Assembly (NCBI RefSeq): GCF_004802635.2
Contig: NZ_CP046052.1
Span: forward strand, 4,277,001-4,341,000
From: Methylocystis heyeri
GTDB lineage: Bacteria; Pseudomonadota; Alphaproteobacteria; Rhizobiales; Beijerinckiaceae
Direction of reading: 5' to 3'
Length of the DNA: 64,000 bases
A program made the position numbers and the translations under genes. Of the stretch, positions 43,360-53,073 are shown piece after piece; positions within the stretch are counted from its first letter, which is position 1, and every line of letters starts with the position of its first letter. The notes beneath the pieces are model-generated. The model was not told where the DNA came from. It saw only the letters and a program-made list of their open reading frames with translations, and did no database searches.

Positions 43360-44397
43360 TCAGCCCCCGGTCGTGCTCATATGGCGGGGAACGGCGGGCG
43401 CCTGCGCTGCGCGGTCTATGATGAAATCATGCCCCTTCGGCTTTCTCGCGATGGCGGCGTCGATGGCGGCGTAGAGCGCTTCGTCGGAAGGGCCTTCGCG
43501 CAAGGGGGCGCGCAGGTCGGCCGAGTCCTCCTGGCCGAGGCACATGTACAACGTCCCGGTGCAGGTCACGCGCACCCTGTTGCAGCTTTCGCAGAAATTG
43601 TGCGTCAGGGGCGTGATGAATCCGATGCGTCCGCCGGTTTCCTTCGCGCGCATGTAGCGGGCGGGGCCGCCGGTGCGGTAGTCGATTTCCTCGAGCGTGA
43701 ACGCCTCGGAAAGGCGCGCGCGAACTTCGGACAGCGGCATGAACTGATCTATGCGCGCGAGCCCCTCGAGCTCGCCGAGCGGCATCACCTCGATGAAGGT
43801 CATGTCCATGCCCCGCTCATGCGCGAAGCGCACGAGGCGGACATATTCCTCGTCGTTCACGCCGCGCAGCGCGACGGCGTTGAGCTTGACCGCGATCCCC
43901 GCTTTGAGCGCCGCGTCCATTCCGGCGAGGACGCGGGAAAGGTCGCCCGTGCGGGTCACGGCGCGGAATTTTTCCGGGTCCAGCGTGTCGAGCGAGAGAT
44001 TGATCCGCCGCACCCCGCAATCGGCCAGTTGCGCGGCGAAACGCGCGAGCTGCGACCCGTTGGTGGTCAGGGTCAGCTCCTCGAGAGCGCCCGAGTCGAG
44101 ATGGCGCGACAAACCCTCGAACAGGCTCATCACCCCATGCCGCACCAGCGGCTCGCCGCCGGTGATGCGCAGCTTTCGGGTTCCCCTGGCGATGAAGGCG
44201 CTGCAAAGGCGGTCGAGTTCCTCCAGCGTCAGAAGGTCCTGGCGGGGCAGGAACTGCATGTGCTCCGACATGCAATAGACGCAGCGAAAGTCGCAGCGGT
44301 CCGTGACCGAAACGCGCACATAGGACACAGCCCGGCCGAATGGATCGACGAGCGCGGGCGCGGCGGCTGAGAACGGAGCGTGCAGAGAAGCGTTCAT
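43360..44397 (-). CDS. moaA: GTP 3',8-cyclase MoaA (molybdopterin biosynthesis)
   Basis: Radical SAM enzyme that, with MoaC, converts GTP to cyclic pyranopterin monophosphate. 345 residues: the N-terminal cluster motif C-D-F-R-C-V-Y-C ([15 protein letters not shown]), [23 protein letters not shown], the GTP-binding Arg region, and the C-terminal cluster [15 protein letters not shown]. The C-terminal GG tail typical of MoaA is present (MSTTGG). Divergent from a DUF971 gene. Confidence 0.96.
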   Translation of the reverse strand: MNASLHAPFSAAAPALVDPFGRAVSYVRVSVTDRCDFRCVYCMSEHMQFLPRQDLLTLEELDRLCSAFIARGTRKLRITGGEPLVRHGVMSLFEGLSRHLDSGALEELTLTTNGSQLARFAAQLADCGVRRINLSLDTLDPEKFRAVTRTGDLSRVLAGMDAALKAGIAVKLNAVALRGVNDEEYVRLVRFAHERGMDMTFIEVMPLGELEGLARIDQFMPLSEVRARLSEAFTLEEIDYRTGGPARYMRAKETGGRIGFITPLTHNFCESCNRVRVTCTGTLYMCLGQEDSADLRAPLREGPSDEALYAAIDAAIARKPKGHDFIIDRAAQAPAVPRHMSTTGG

Positions 44398-44505
44398 GCT
44401 GGGCGAATACCATGTTTTCGGAGAGGGGCGCTATCCGGGTTTCAGCAATTCATATATTTCTGTCACACGGGAAAAACAGCGCGAGCAGAGCTGCGGAGGC
44501 GTCGG

Positions 44506-44886
44506 ATGTCTGTCGGAGGAGAACCCTGGCCGAGCGAGATACGCCTGCTCGATCACGGCAAGGCGCTTCGCGTGAGTTTCGACGACGGCGCCAGCTTCAC
44601 ATTGAGCGCCGAATATCTGCGGGTGCGCAGCCCCAGCGCGGAGGTTCAGGGCCATTCCCGGGACGAGCGCAAGACCGTCGGCGGTAAGCGCAATGTCGCG
44701 ATCCTCGACGTGGCGCAGGTCGGCAACTACGCTGTCCGGCTCGATTTCGACGACCTCCACAACACCGGCATCTATACCTGGCGTTACCTTCGCCAGCTGG
44801 GGGAAGGGCGGGAGGCCGATTTTCAGGCCTATCTCGATGAACTCGCCGCCAAGGGGCTGGATCGCGACAGGCCGGGAGAATTGTGA
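44506..44886 (+). CDS. DUF971-family protein (GBBH-like N-terminal domain)
   Basis: 126 residues from the ATG at 44506 (GCGGAGGC upstream). The DUF971 pattern is clear: PSEIRLLDHGKALRVSFDDG, LSAEYLRVRSPSAEVQGH, VQVGNY-type segment (DVAQVGNYAVRLDFDDLHNT), GIYTWRYLRQLG. The fold is that of the N-terminal domain of gamma-butyrobetaine hydroxylase, and the family is often next to Mrp/ApbC or molybdenum-cofactor genes. Divergent neighbour of moaA, so a link to metal-cofactor assembly is plausible but unproven. Confidence 0.85.
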   Translation: MSVGGEPWPSEIRLLDHGKALRVSFDDGASFTLSAEYLRVRSPSAEVQGHSRDERKTVGGKRNVAILDVAQVGNYAVRLDFDDLHNTGIYTWRYLRQLGEGREADFQAYLDELAAKGLDRDRPGEL

Positions 44887-45044
44887 GCCGGTTCAAGCGT
44901 TTTCGAGCGGAGCGGATGCCCGTCCGCATGAAAAAAGTGCAATGGAACAAGGAGTTATGGAGACGCCCCGGCTCGGTTTCAGGCGCTGGCGCCAATAATG
45001 CTTTCCCGCGCAAGGGTTTGGCATTCTAGCGACGGGAGCGGACA

Positions 45045-45299
45045 ATGTCGGGGACGGACAGTTCCTCAAAAGGATTTTTCGTAGATTGGGACGGCAAGCT
45101 GCGGCCGATAGACCAGCCCGGCAAAGGCTTGCGCTGCGAAGTGGACTTCAAGGCCAAATATGTGATGGTCTTCAATAAATATGGCGGACTCGACCATGAG
45201 TCGACCTGGTATCCCGATGAAGCCGCGGTTCAGAAGGCCGGGATCAAAATAGCCTATGCCGACGTCGCCGCGCCGATCCGGATTTCGTCGATAGACTGA
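45045..45299 (+). CDS. Small hypothetical protein (84 aa)
   Basis: Cytosolic, no motif recognised: GFFVDWDGKLRPIDQPGKGL, KYVMVFNKYGGLDHESTWYP, then a short helix and strand. GGGAGCGGAC precedes the ATG. The regular strand/turn content and ribosome site support a real gene. Confidence 0.65.
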   Translation: MSGTDSSSKGFFVDWDGKLRPIDQPGKGLRCEVDFKAKYVMVFNKYGGLDHESTWYPDEAAVQKAGIKIAYADVAAPIRISSID

Positions 45300-45316
45300 T
45301 ACGAAACCTGCTCGAT

Positions 45317-45415
45317 TGGAGCGCGTTCGGTTTAAACGCAGTCGAACGCGCTCCAAAACTTATTGGCGAAGCATGTTCCCAAAATCCGCTTCGCACTTTT
45401 TGGGAACATGCTCCA
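45317..45415. repeat. Pair of palindromic repeats (same modules as 27.2 kb)
   Basis: GGAGCGCGTTCGGTTTAAAC ... GTTCGAACGCGCTCC-type module (45319-45355) followed by AGCATGTTCCCAAAAT ... TTTTTGGGAACATGCTCC (45371-45414). Both modules match the pair at 27226-27324, one of them inverted. The region 45300-45622 holds no gene; further GC-rich stems follow to about 45520. Confidence 0.8.
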
Positions 45416-45622
45416 GAGCTGCATTTCGTATTCGCTCGCCGCAAAAATCGATGCCGTTCGGCGATTTTTGCGGCGGCCGCTTCTGCGGATCGCAAGGCGA
45501 TCGCGCGGAAGCGGTATGAAAGATCGCGGTTCTGGCCGGAGCGGCGTCGCTCCGACGTTACGAACGGAAAGCGCAGGCGCGTCTGTCGCGCCTCTCCGCC
45601 ATGCCACTTCGAGTCGGCCGGT

Positions 45623-46213
45623 TCAGCGCAGGACGACGACGCGGGTTCCGATTTTCACGCGGTCATAGAGATCGGTGACGTCGTCATTGGTCATGCGGAT
45701 GCAGCCCGAGGACACGGCCTGCCCGATCGACTCCGGCTCGTTGGAGCCGTGGATGCGATAGAGCGTGCCGGAGATATACATCGCCCGGGCGCCGAGAGGA
45801 TTGTTGATGCCGCCTTCCATATGCCGAGGCAGGTCGGGTCGACGCTTCAGCATCTGGGCCGGCGGGGTCCAATCCGGCCACTCGCGTTTGTGGGTGATGT
45901 AACGGGAGCCCGACCACTCGAAGCCGGGGCGTCCGACGCCGACGCCGTAGCGAATGGCCTGCCCGTTGGGCAGAACATAATAGAGTCGGCGTTCCGCGGT
46001 CGAGATGACCACTGTCCCCGGACCATAGCCCCCGCTGTAAGGGACGATTTCGCGCGGAATGGCGCTGGCCTGCGGACGCCCCTCGGCGGGTCGCGCCGCC
46101 ACGGTCGGCTCGAACAAGCTCGCAAAGGGGTTTTCGTTCGCCGCCGCGCTGTCGGAAAGCAGGCAAACCGTAGCGCCGAACGCTCCAACCAAGGCCATAG
46201 TAAGCCGCCGCAT
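45623..46213 (-). CDS. L,D-transpeptidase (YkuD domain), exported
   Basis: 196 residues with a signal peptide (MRRLTMALVGAFGATVCLLS-DSAAA). The YkuD catalytic motif is present: HGSNEPESIGQAVSSGCIRM, with catalytic His and Cys; TVVISTAERRLYYVLPNGQA, GVGVGRPGFEWSG and INNPLGARAMYIS are further family segments. Forms 3-3 peptidoglycan cross-links or attaches proteins to peptidoglycan in the periplasm. Single gene. Confidence 0.94.
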   Translation of the reverse strand: MRRLTMALVGAFGATVCLLSDSAAANENPFASLFEPTVAARPAEGRPQASAIPREIVPYSGGYGPGTVVISTAERRLYYVLPNGQAIRYGVGVGRPGFEWSGSRYITHKREWPDWTPPAQMLKRRPDLPRHMEGGINNPLGARAMYISGTLYRIHGSNEPESIGQAVSSGCIRMTNDDVTDLYDRVKIGTRVVVLR

Positions 46214-46430
46214 ACATTTCCCCGTTCAATTGATGACAATGAAGGTCGCCCGCGCCAATGCGCAAAAGCGCTGCGGAGACGGAGGCTATGTCTCGCAGAC
46301 CAGCGGGCTGCGCAAGCCTCTATCCGAGCGGGCGGATTGAATCGGTTTTTTGTTTCTGCGCTGTTGCCGTCATGCAACAGCGCCGGGGGGAAAAAGCGAC
46401 TGTGTGACGGACGATCCGAGCCGGCTCGGG

Positions 46431-46859
46431 TTATTTCGAGCCGCGACGGCGACGCTGCTGCCCGAGACCCATTTGCTTGGCCAGAGTCGAGCGGGCTTTG
46501 GCGTAATTTGGGGCCACCATCGGATAATCGGCCGGAAGACCCCATTTCTCGCGGTATTCCTCGGGCGACAGGCCGTACTGGGTGCGCAGGTGGCGCTTGA
46601 GGGACTTGAATTTCTTGCCGTCTTCGAGACAGACGATGTAGTCGTTCGTGACCGATTTCTTCACGGCGACAGCAGGCTTTGGAGCCTCTACTGGGGCCGG
46701 CGCGACGGCGCCGCCCGCGCCAACACGGACCAGGGCGCCGTAAACTTCATTGATCAAACCGGGCAGATCGGCTGCGGGCACAGAATTGTTGCTCACATAG
46801 GCGGACACTATCTCTGCCGCGAGTTCGATATTGTTGTTGGTCGTCATTGCGTCACTCAT
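46431..46859 (-). CDS. mucR: MucR/Ros-family transcriptional regulator
   Basis: 142 residues from the ATG at 46859. N-terminal helical oligomerisation part ([36 protein letters not shown]), Ala/Pro linker, then the Ros/MucR domain: [50 protein letters not shown]. The CxxC pair of the classical Ros zinc finger is reduced to one Cys, as in several MucR proteins. H-NS-like silencer that binds AT-rich DNA and controls exopolysaccharide, motility and cell-cycle genes in Rhizobiales. Confidence 0.93.
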   Translation of the reverse strand: MSDAMTTNNNIELAAEIVSAYVSNNSVPAADLPGLINEVYGALVRVGAGGAVAPAPVEAPKPAVAVKKSVTNDYIVCLEDGKKFKSLKRHLRTQYGLSPEEYREKWGLPADYPMVAPNYAKARSTLAKQMGLGQQRRRRGSK

Positions 46860-46970
46860 CGCCTTCTCTTGCTTTCGCAGGGACCGAACAGGTCCTTCGT
46901 CGGTCTGTTCCAACCTGCCGCGGCGAAAACTACACATGGGGGCGGCGGCGCCCTCCGTCGATTCGGGGCG

Positions 46971-47070
46971 GAACAATCAAAAATTTACCTCCGGAAACAG
47001 AATTTAACAACTAATAAAACGGTAACATTGCTTCGTTGATGAAAATATTATTGTAACGACTATGTCTGCG
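46971..47070. promoter_or_regulatory. AT-rich segment upstream of mucR, candidate autoregulatory region
   Basis: About 100 bases of strongly AT-rich DNA (AAAAATTTACC, AATTTAACAACTAATAAAAC, GAAAATATTATTGTAAC) in a GC-rich chromosome, 110-210 bases upstream of the mucR start. MucR proteins repress their own promoters by binding AT-rich DNA; that this segment is the target is inference. Confidence 0.45.
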
Positions 47071-47441
47071 CCCATGGGCGGGCTGTCTTCCATACTGAAG
47101 ATTGCAAAAAGTGCGGCGGCCCGCCGTCAAGCTGCAACTGGGCCCGCGCTTCCTCCAAACGGCTCCGCGCGTTTCACGCGAGCGTGCAAAACAGGCTGAT
47201 TATTTGTCAAGTCGGCGAGTTCGTTTTTTTAGCAGGCTCGGCGGGCGCTCCAGGGTCTCGCGCCAGTCGGGTTTTTGAACCAGGGGCGGGCGCGACCTGG
47301 CGCCGAGGACTTCGGCGTCCGCAGCTTGCGCAGCGATCATTCGAGAGCCCTAAAAATCATGTTTTATCAAATATTTGCAGTCGATCTGAAGACGAGGCCG
47401 GGAGGTCTCGGCGCCGCAGGTTCCGGCTCTGGATATAAGCA

Positions 47442-47472
47442 AGGTCTCCTGCCGTCGATCGTCAGGAGACCT
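47442..47472. other. Strong intergenic hairpin
   Basis: AGGTCTCCTG (47442-47451) and CAGGAGACCT (47463-47472) form a perfect 10-base stem with an 11-base loop, without a T-run. The 46860-47681 intergenic region holds this hairpin, the AT-rich segment and a repeat, but no gene that I can support. Confidence 0.6.
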
Positions 47473-47540
47473 CTTCAAGCCTTCGGCTGCATCGTAATGC
47501 GATGGAACTGCGCTGCAAAGTATTGATGGGCTGCGATTTC

Positions 47541-47625
47541 TAGAGCGTTTTCCGGCCGGACGGAAGCGTCCGGCAAAATGAGAAAATGCTCCAGGTCGTG
47601 GGGCTGGAGCGCATTTTCTTCGCGA
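47541..47625. repeat. Intergenic palindrome cluster
   Basis: GAGCGTTTTCCGGCCGGACG with the complement CGTCCGGCAAAATGAGAAAA-TGCTCC, then CTCCAGGTCGTGGGGCTGGAG. Same style as the other GAGC...GCTC palindromes in this window. Confidence 0.6.
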
Positions 47626-47681
47626 CGGATGTCTACTTTCGCGAAAATGCGATCCGGCTCCGGCGCCCCATCGGCTGCGGA

Positions 47682-48047
47682 TCAGCCTTCTTCGTCGGTG
47701 TCGATGTCGCCGTCGATCAGGCCGGAGACGTCGTCGTCCTCGCCCTCTTCCTCCTCAAGGAAGGTGTCGTCGGCTTCGCCTTCGTCGTCGATGTCGACAT
47801 CCTCGTCGATCTCGATCGATTCGATCTTGTTTTCGCTTTCCTCGACTTCGGTGAGGGAAATGACCTCGGCTTCGTCCTTCTCCGTTTCCGCCTCTTCATC
47901 GTGGGCTCGCGCCGCCACCCGCGCCAGGGGGGCGAGCTGGAACGCGGCGCCGCATTTCGGGCAGAGGATCGGGTTTTTGTTGAAATCGTAGAATTTTGTC
48001 GCGCAGGACTGACATTGGCGCTTGGCGCCGAGTTCGGGTTTGGCCAC
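47682..48047 (-). CDS. TIGR02300 (FYDLN-acid) family protein
   Basis: 121 residues from a GTG start at 48047. The N-terminal zinc-ribbon-like part reads AKPELGAKRQCQSCATKFYD-FNKNPILCPKCG with two CxxC pairs and the FYDxN motif; the remainder is a long acidic tail (EVEESENKIESIEIDEDVDI, EEEEGEDDDVSGLIDGD). Common in alphaproteobacteria, function unknown. An ATG 32 codons upstream lacks family similarity. Confidence 0.92.
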   Translation of the reverse strand: MAKPELGAKRQCQSCATKFYDFNKNPILCPKCGAAFQLAPLARVAARAHDEEAETEKDEAEVISLTEVEESENKIESIEIDEDVDIDDEGEADDTFLEEEEGEDDDVSGLIDGDIDTDEEG

Positions 48048-48244
48048 GGTCCTTGGGTCCTCGAGATGAAGCAGCGTGGAAACGCCCGCTGTGGTGAAAA
48101 GCCGTCGGGCGCTCCGGTTAGTTTGCGCGCCCGTCGCTGTCAAATAGGAAATGCGCCTTGTTGCAGTTAAATGTCGCCCCGGAACGCGTCGAGATCAACT
48201 AACCCATTGCCAATTGTCGCGCGGCTTGGCATATCGGTGTCAGC

Positions 48245-48318
48245 GCGGGTGTAGCTCAATGGTAGAGCAGCAGCCTTCCAAGCTGAATACGAGGGTTCGA
48301 TTCCCTTCACCCGCTCCA
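48245..48318 (+). tRNA. tRNA-Gly (anticodon UCC)
   Basis: 74-nt cloverleaf with acceptor GCGGGTG/CACCCGC, anticodon loop C-T-T-C-C-A-A (TCC), T loop GGTTCGATTCC and encoded CCA at 48316-48318. TIGR02300 lies upstream on the other strand. Confidence 0.97.
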
Positions 48319-48346
48319 TTTTTCAACTGCATTTATGGAGGCGATC

Positions 48347-48609
48347 ATGAAAACGGATTTCGACCGGCTTCCCTGCTTTCGAGCCAATATCCAAACGCCG
48401 TAAGGGCTTCAACTCCGAAACCCATGTGAAGCGCGGCCTGCGTCTTGTCCATGGCGACAAGGAGCTGGTCGAGAAGCTGGGGCGCGCCGACCCTTGCCCC
48501 TGCGGCTCGGGCGGGAGCTTTCAGGCGCTGCTGCCTTAAGACCGGCCGCTACGACGGCGTCCGGCGGGACCATTACTTTCAGAGAGTGATACGGTTTCCG
48601 GCTGAATGA
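48347..48609 (+). pseudogene. SEC-C-motif small protein, frameshifted
   Basis: The ATG at 48347 (ATGGAGGCG upstream) opens [18 protein letters not shown] and stops. The next frame continues [41 protein letters not shown], the metal-binding SEC-C signature (CPCGSG). One more shift gives [20 protein letters not shown], which supplies the expected CC pair. Two frameshifts therefore break a protein of about 85 residues. SEC-C motifs bind Zn and occur in SecA and small proteins of unknown role. Confidence 0.65.
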
Positions 48610-48782
48610 AGCGGCTTCGCGCCATCGTCGCGAGGAGCGTAAGCCCCGCGGCGATCCAGCAGGACTGGCGCGGCTCTGGATCGCTGCGCTTCGCTCGTGA
48701 ACCGATCAGTCGGAAGCTGTATGAGCGGTTCGGGTCGTGAAGCGGGCCGGCGCGATGTTTCGCGCGCCGGCGCCCGGTGCGA

Positions 48783-51110
48783 TCAACGTCCGCCCTTCTG
48801 CTTCATGGCGGCGAGCAAAGCCTCGCCGAGGCCGCCGGGACCGCTGTTTCCGGCCGGCTTGTCGCCGCGCGGCGCTCCGGTCTGCTGCGGACCGCGCGCG
48901 CGATTGTTCTCGCGGCCCGCCCCGCCTCCCTGCGACGTCTGCTGCCCGGGGGCGTCGTCGAGGCGCATGGAAAGGGAAATGCGCTTGCGCGGGGCGTCGA
49001 CCTCCAACACCTTGATGCGCACGACGTCGCCGGGCTTCGCGACGGCGCGAGGGTCCTTCACGAATGTCTTGGACATCGCCGAGATATGGACGAGGCCGTC
49101 CTGATGCACGCCGATATCGACGAAGGCCCCGAAGGCCGCGACATTGGTGACGACGCCCTCCAGGATCATTCCCGGCTTCAGGTCGGTGATTTTCTCGACG
49201 CCCTCCTGGAAAGTGGCGGTCTTGAACGCCGGACGCGGGTCGCGGCCGGGTTTTTCCAGCTCGGCGATCACGTCGGTCACGGTCGGGAGGCCGAAGGACT
49301 CATCGACGAATCGCTTGGGATCGAGGCTGCGCAGGGTGGTCGAATCCCCGATCAGCGAACGGATGTCTTTCTGCGCCGCTGCGAGAATTCGTCGCACCAG
49401 CGGATAGGCTTCGGGGTGGACGCCCGAGCGGTCGAGCGGATCGTCGCCGTCGATGACCCTCAAAAAGCCCGCGCTCTGCTCGAAGGCCTTGGGTCCGAGA
49501 CGGGGCACTTCCTTGAGCGCGGCGCGGCTGCGGAACGGCCCCCGCGCGTCGCGATGCGCGACGATGTTGGAGGCGAGCAGCTCGCCGACGCCGGAGACGC
49601 GGGCGAGCAGGGGCGCCGAAGCGGTGTTGACGTCGACGCCGACCGCGTTCACGCAATCCTCGACCACGGCGTCGAGCGAGCGCGACAGCCTGGTCTCGGA
49701 GATGTCGTGCTGATATTGGCCGACGCCGATGGATTTCGGCTCGATCTTGACCAGCTCGGCGAGCGGGTCCTGCAGGCGGCGGGCGATGGAGGCCGCGCCG
49801 CGCAGGGTGACGTCGAGATCGGGCAATTCGCGCGAGGCGTATTCAGAGGCGGAATAGACCGAAGCGCCCGCTTCCGAGACCATCACCTTGGTCAGCTTCA
49901 GCTCCGGGTTTTTCGCGATCAGCTCGGACGCGAGCTTGTCGGTCTCGCGTGAGGCCGTGCCGTTGCCGATCGCGACGAGCTCGGTCTTGTGCTCGCGGGC
50001 GAGTCTCGCCAAAATTGCGAGCGCCTCGTCCCATTTGCGCTGGGGCTCATGGGGATAGATCGCGGTGGTCGCGACGATTTTCCCGGTCTTGTCCACCACC
50101 GCGACCTTGACGCCGGTTCGAAAGCCGGGATCGAGCCCGATCGTCGGCCGGGCGCCGGCGGGGGCCGCAAGAAGAAGATCGCGCAGATTGCCGGCGAAGA
50201 CGTTGATCGCCTCGTCCTCCGCCGCTTTGAACAGCTTTGCGCGCGCGTCCACAGCGAGATGCAGCTCGATCTTGGTGCGCCAGGCCCAGCGCACGGTCTC
50301 AGTCAGCCAGCGGTCGCCCGGACGGCCGCGATCCTCGACGCCGAATCGGCGCGCGATCCGGCTTTCGTAGCCGGCAATCCCCGGTTCCGCCTCGGGCGAT
50401 AGTTCGAGATCGAGGAATTCTTCCTTCTCGCCCCGGAACAACGCCAATATGCGGTGCGACGGCAATTTGGCCAGCGGCTCGGAGAATTCGAAATAATCCG
50501 AGAATTTCGCTCCGGCGGTTTCCTTGCCTTCGCGCACTTTCGATTTCAGCGCGCCATGGGTCCAGAAAATCTCGCGCAGCTGGCCGATGAGGTCTGCGTG
50601 TTCGGCGAAGCGTTCGACGAGAATGGCGCGTGCGCCTTCCAGCGCGGCCTCGGGGGTCGCAACGTTCTTCTCGGCGTCGACGAAGGCTTCGGCCTGGGAT
50701 TTGGGTTCGTTCTGCGGAGCGGAGAGAAGCGCTTCGGCGAGCGGGGCGAGACCCGCTTCGATTGCGATCTGCGCCTTGGTGCGACGCTTGGGCTTGTAGG
50801 GAAGATAAATATCCTCGAGCCGGGCCTTGTTGTCGGCCTCCTGAAGCACGGCGCGCAAGGCGTCGGTCATTTTGCCCTGCGCTTCGATCGATTCGAGGAT
50901 GGTTTTGCGCCTGTCTTCGAGCTCCCGCAAATAGCGCAGGCGTTCTTCGAGGCGGCGCAATTGGGTGTCGTCGAGCGCGCCGGTCGCTTCCTTGCGGTAG
51001 CGGGCGATAAAGGGCACGGTCGAGCCTCCATCGAGCAAGCCGACCGCCGCCTCCACCTGCCATGGTTTGGCCGCCAGTTCCGTGCTGATGCGTTCGACGA
51101 TCGTGGTCAT
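48783..51110 (-). CDS. tex: Tex family RNA-binding transcription accessory protein
   Basis: 775 residues. Domains in order: N-terminal Tex helical domain ([34 protein letters not shown]), YqgF-like nuclease-fold domain ([20 protein letters not shown]), HhH region ([20 protein letters not shown]), and a C-terminal S1 RNA-binding domain ([40 protein letters not shown]). The last 45 residues are Gln/Gly/Arg-rich. Binds nucleic acid and supports transcription; an essential or stress role varies with species. Complete. Confidence 0.95.
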   Translation of the reverse strand: MTTIVERISTELAAKPWQVEAAVGLLDGGSTVPFIARYRKEATGALDDTQLRRLEERLRYLRELEDRRKTILESIEAQGKMTDALRAVLQEADNKARLEDIYLPYKPKRRTKAQIAIEAGLAPLAEALLSAPQNEPKSQAEAFVDAEKNVATPEAALEGARAILVERFAEHADLIGQLREIFWTHGALKSKVREGKETAGAKFSDYFEFSEPLAKLPSHRILALFRGEKEEFLDLELSPEAEPGIAGYESRIARRFGVEDRGRPGDRWLTETVRWAWRTKIELHLAVDARAKLFKAAEDEAINVFAGNLRDLLLAAPAGARPTIGLDPGFRTGVKVAVVDKTGKIVATTAIYPHEPQRKWDEALAILARLAREHKTELVAIGNGTASRETDKLASELIAKNPELKLTKVMVSEAGASVYSASEYASRELPDLDVTLRGAASIARRLQDPLAELVKIEPKSIGVGQYQHDISETRLSRSLDAVVEDCVNAVGVDVNTASAPLLARVSGVGELLASNIVAHRDARGPFRSRAALKEVPRLGPKAFEQSAGFLRVIDGDDPLDRSGVHPEAYPLVRRILAAAQKDIRSLIGDSTTLRSLDPKRFVDESFGLPTVTDVIAELEKPGRDPRPAFKTATFQEGVEKITDLKPGMILEGVVTNVAAFGAFVDIGVHQDGLVHISAMSKTFVKDPRAVAKPGDVVRIKVLEVDAPRKRISLSMRLDDAPGQQTSQGGGAGRENNRARGPQQTGAPRGDKPAGNSGPGGLGEALLAAMKQKGGR

Positions 51111-51252
51111 TCGTTATCCCTGACTAGGAAGGAGAGGGGCGGCTTTTAGCGCCTGGGTCCGCGTCCCGTCAAAAGACGCAGGCGCCCGAGACCTGAGCCT
51201 GCGCCCGAATCGGGGAGAAATGCCGGCGCGGCGAGCCGGGATAATAGTTTTC

Positions 51253-51393
51253 TGTGCAAAACTCAGGGTCGCAGCGCCTGGAAGACGCCATTTATTACAC
51301 GCCGGTCATCGACGCGCGGCACGCCTCTCGGCTTATTGGGCAGCGGCGGCCGACCACGCGCCACTCGAAGTCGGTCAGGTCATATCGGCTCAT
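51253..51393 (-). pseudogene. Remnant of an IS5-family transposase N-terminus
   Basis: From the ATG at 51393 the minus strand reads MSRYDLTDFEWRVVGRRCPI, then after a frame change RVDDRRVINGVFQALRP, both matching the N-terminal domain of IS5 transposases. Nothing of the catalytic domain remains. No terminal repeats were identified. The 51111-51485 interval has no other gene. Confidence 0.7.
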
Positions 51394-51485
51394 GCCGACG
51401 CTGAATAACGTTCTCCGGCTCCTCGAAAGGAGCATCGGATCGCGACAGGATTGGCTTCGATAATGTTTGTCGGCATGATGCGGCG

Positions 51486-51911
51486 ATGTCGAACCCAACT
51501 TTCAAGCGCCTAAACGACGATTGGAATGCGGAGCCCAATGCACCTTGCGAAGAGGTGGCAGTGAGCGGCTCCACGGTGCGACTGACGTTCTTCCTGAACG
51601 CATGGGCTTACGACGCCGAGGAGGACGAGAAGGGATGCCTGACCTTCGAGGAGTGCTCCATATGGCGGCTGGGGTCGACCAACGACGAAGGCTGGCATGC
51701 TGGCCAGTGCCGCTACAGCAAAGCCGCCCCGGCTTGGGGTGAGTTTTATGAGCTGCTTGGCGAAGACGACCAGCGGCTCAAGCCTACGGACTGGCGCGAA
51801 CTCACGACGTTGATGCCGGAAAAGCGGCACTTCCTCTTCTACCTTCGTGATAGCACGTTCGAATGCTTCGCTGCTGAATGGCGGTTTGAGCGCGGGCCCC
51901 CCGTCGCATGA
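51486..51911 (+). CDS. Hypothetical protein (141 aa), accessory
   Basis: Soluble protein, not recognised. Sequence is rich in Trp, Cys and acidic residues: NDDWNAEPNAPCEEVAVSGS, VRLTFFLNAWAYDAEEDEKG, WGEFYELLGEDDQRLKPTDW, HFLFYLRDSTFECFAAEW. The pattern of a compact alpha/beta protein near an IS remnant is like immunity or orphan accessory proteins, but nothing proves that. No strong ribosome site precedes the ATG. Confidence 0.6.
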   Translation: MSNPTFKRLNDDWNAEPNAPCEEVAVSGSTVRLTFFLNAWAYDAEEDEKGCLTFEECSIWRLGSTNDEGWHAGQCRYSKAAPAWGEFYELLGEDDQRLKPTDWRELTTLMPEKRHFLFYLRDSTFECFAAEWRFERGPPVA

Positions 51912-51948
51912 CCCGCCCTCGCGGCCTTCTCCTTCATGGGTTCACAAC

Positions 51949-53073
51949 CTAGGCCTGCCGTTGCAGCGGAGCTTGAGCCCCCTCCTCGCCGGAAAAAGGC
52001 GAAACCAGCCGCACGCGCTGGCCGAGATAGGCGTCGACCTGATTGAAGGTCGTCTCTCTGATGTCCCGGCGGTCGGCGAGGGCGCGGTACCATCGCGCCG
52101 TCCATTCCACCGTCTCTCCGAAATCGAGCAGGGGCGACCAGCCCAGAAGCTCGCGCGCCCTGGCGGTGTCGAGCCTGAGAAGATTGGCCTCGTGGGGATG
52201 CTCGCCCTTGTCCTGAGTCCAGCGGGCGCTGGAATCGAAAGCCTCGATGAAGCGGGTCACGAGCGCCTCGACGCTCTGTTCGCTCGCCGGGCCCGGGCCG
52301 AAGTTCCAGCCGCCGTCGATCCGCTTCGAATCGTCGAGCGCGGCTTCGACCAGCATGAGATAGCCGGTCAGCGGCTCGAGAACATGTTGCCAGGGGCGTA
52401 CAGCCCGGGGATTTCGCAAATGTAGCGCATGATCCGAGACAAAGGCGCGGAAAGCGTCGGGGATGATTCTATCCACGGCGAAATCGCCGCCGCCGACCAC
52501 GTTTCCCGCCCTCGCGGTGACGATCCGGGCCGCTCCGGCCCCGGCGAAGAAGCTGCTGCGAAAAGCGCTGGCGACGAGTTCCGCGCAGGCCTTGCTGTTG
52601 GAATAGGGATCATGTCCGCCGAGGGCGTCGGTCTCGCGGTATCCCCAGACCCAGTCCTTGTTCTCGTAGCATTTGTCGGTCGTGACCACGAGCACGGCGC
52701 GCACGCCCGGGGTCGCACGCGCCGCTTCCAGCACATTCACCGTGCCCATCACATTGGTGGCGTAGGTCGCGACAGGGTCTTCATAGGAGGCGCGAACCAG
52801 CGGCTGCGCCGCCATGTGAATGACGATTTCCGGCGCGGAGGCGGACATGGCGGCGCGCAAGGACGCAAGATCGCGAATGTCGCCGCGAATGTCGTCGATG
52901 ACGTCGCCGACGCGCGCGAGATCGAACAGATTGGGCGCAGTCGGCGGCTCCAGCGCATAGCCGGTCGCCTGCGCGTTGAGCCGCGCCAGCATCAGGGCGA
53001 GCCATGACCCCTTGAACCCCGTGTGGCCGGTGACGAAGACGCGTTTATTGCGCCAGAACGATGACGAGATCAC
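51949..53073 (-). CDS. rfbG: CDP-glucose 4,6-dehydratase
   Basis: Converts CDP-glucose to CDP-4-keto-6-deoxyglucose, the second step towards CDP-linked dideoxysugars of LPS O-antigens. 374 residues from a GTG at 53073 that overlaps the rfbF stop (GTGA). Extended SDR motifs: VFVTGHTGFKGSWLALMLAR, the IHMAAQPLVRASY segment, catalytic YSNSKACAELV (YxxxK), ARAGNVVGGGDFAVDRIIPD, and RPWQHVLEPLTGYLMLVEAA. An upstream extension to 53292 would read through rfbF. Usually more genes of the dideoxysugar branch follow; none is present here. Confidence 0.93.
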   Translation of the reverse strand: MISSSFWRNKRVFVTGHTGFKGSWLALMLARLNAQATGYALEPPTAPNLFDLARVGDVIDDIRGDIRDLASLRAAMSASAPEIVIHMAAQPLVRASYEDPVATYATNVMGTVNVLEAARATPGVRAVLVVTTDKCYENKDWVWGYRETDALGGHDPYSNSKACAELVASAFRSSFFAGAGAARIVTARAGNVVGGGDFAVDRIIPDAFRAFVSDHALHLRNPRAVRPWQHVLEPLTGYLMLVEAALDDSKRIDGGWNFGPGPASEQSVEALVTRFIEAFDSSARWTQDKGEHPHEANLLRLDTARARELLGWSPLLDFGETVEWTARWYRALADRRDIRETTFNQVDAYLGQRVRLVSPFSGEEGAQAPLQRQA

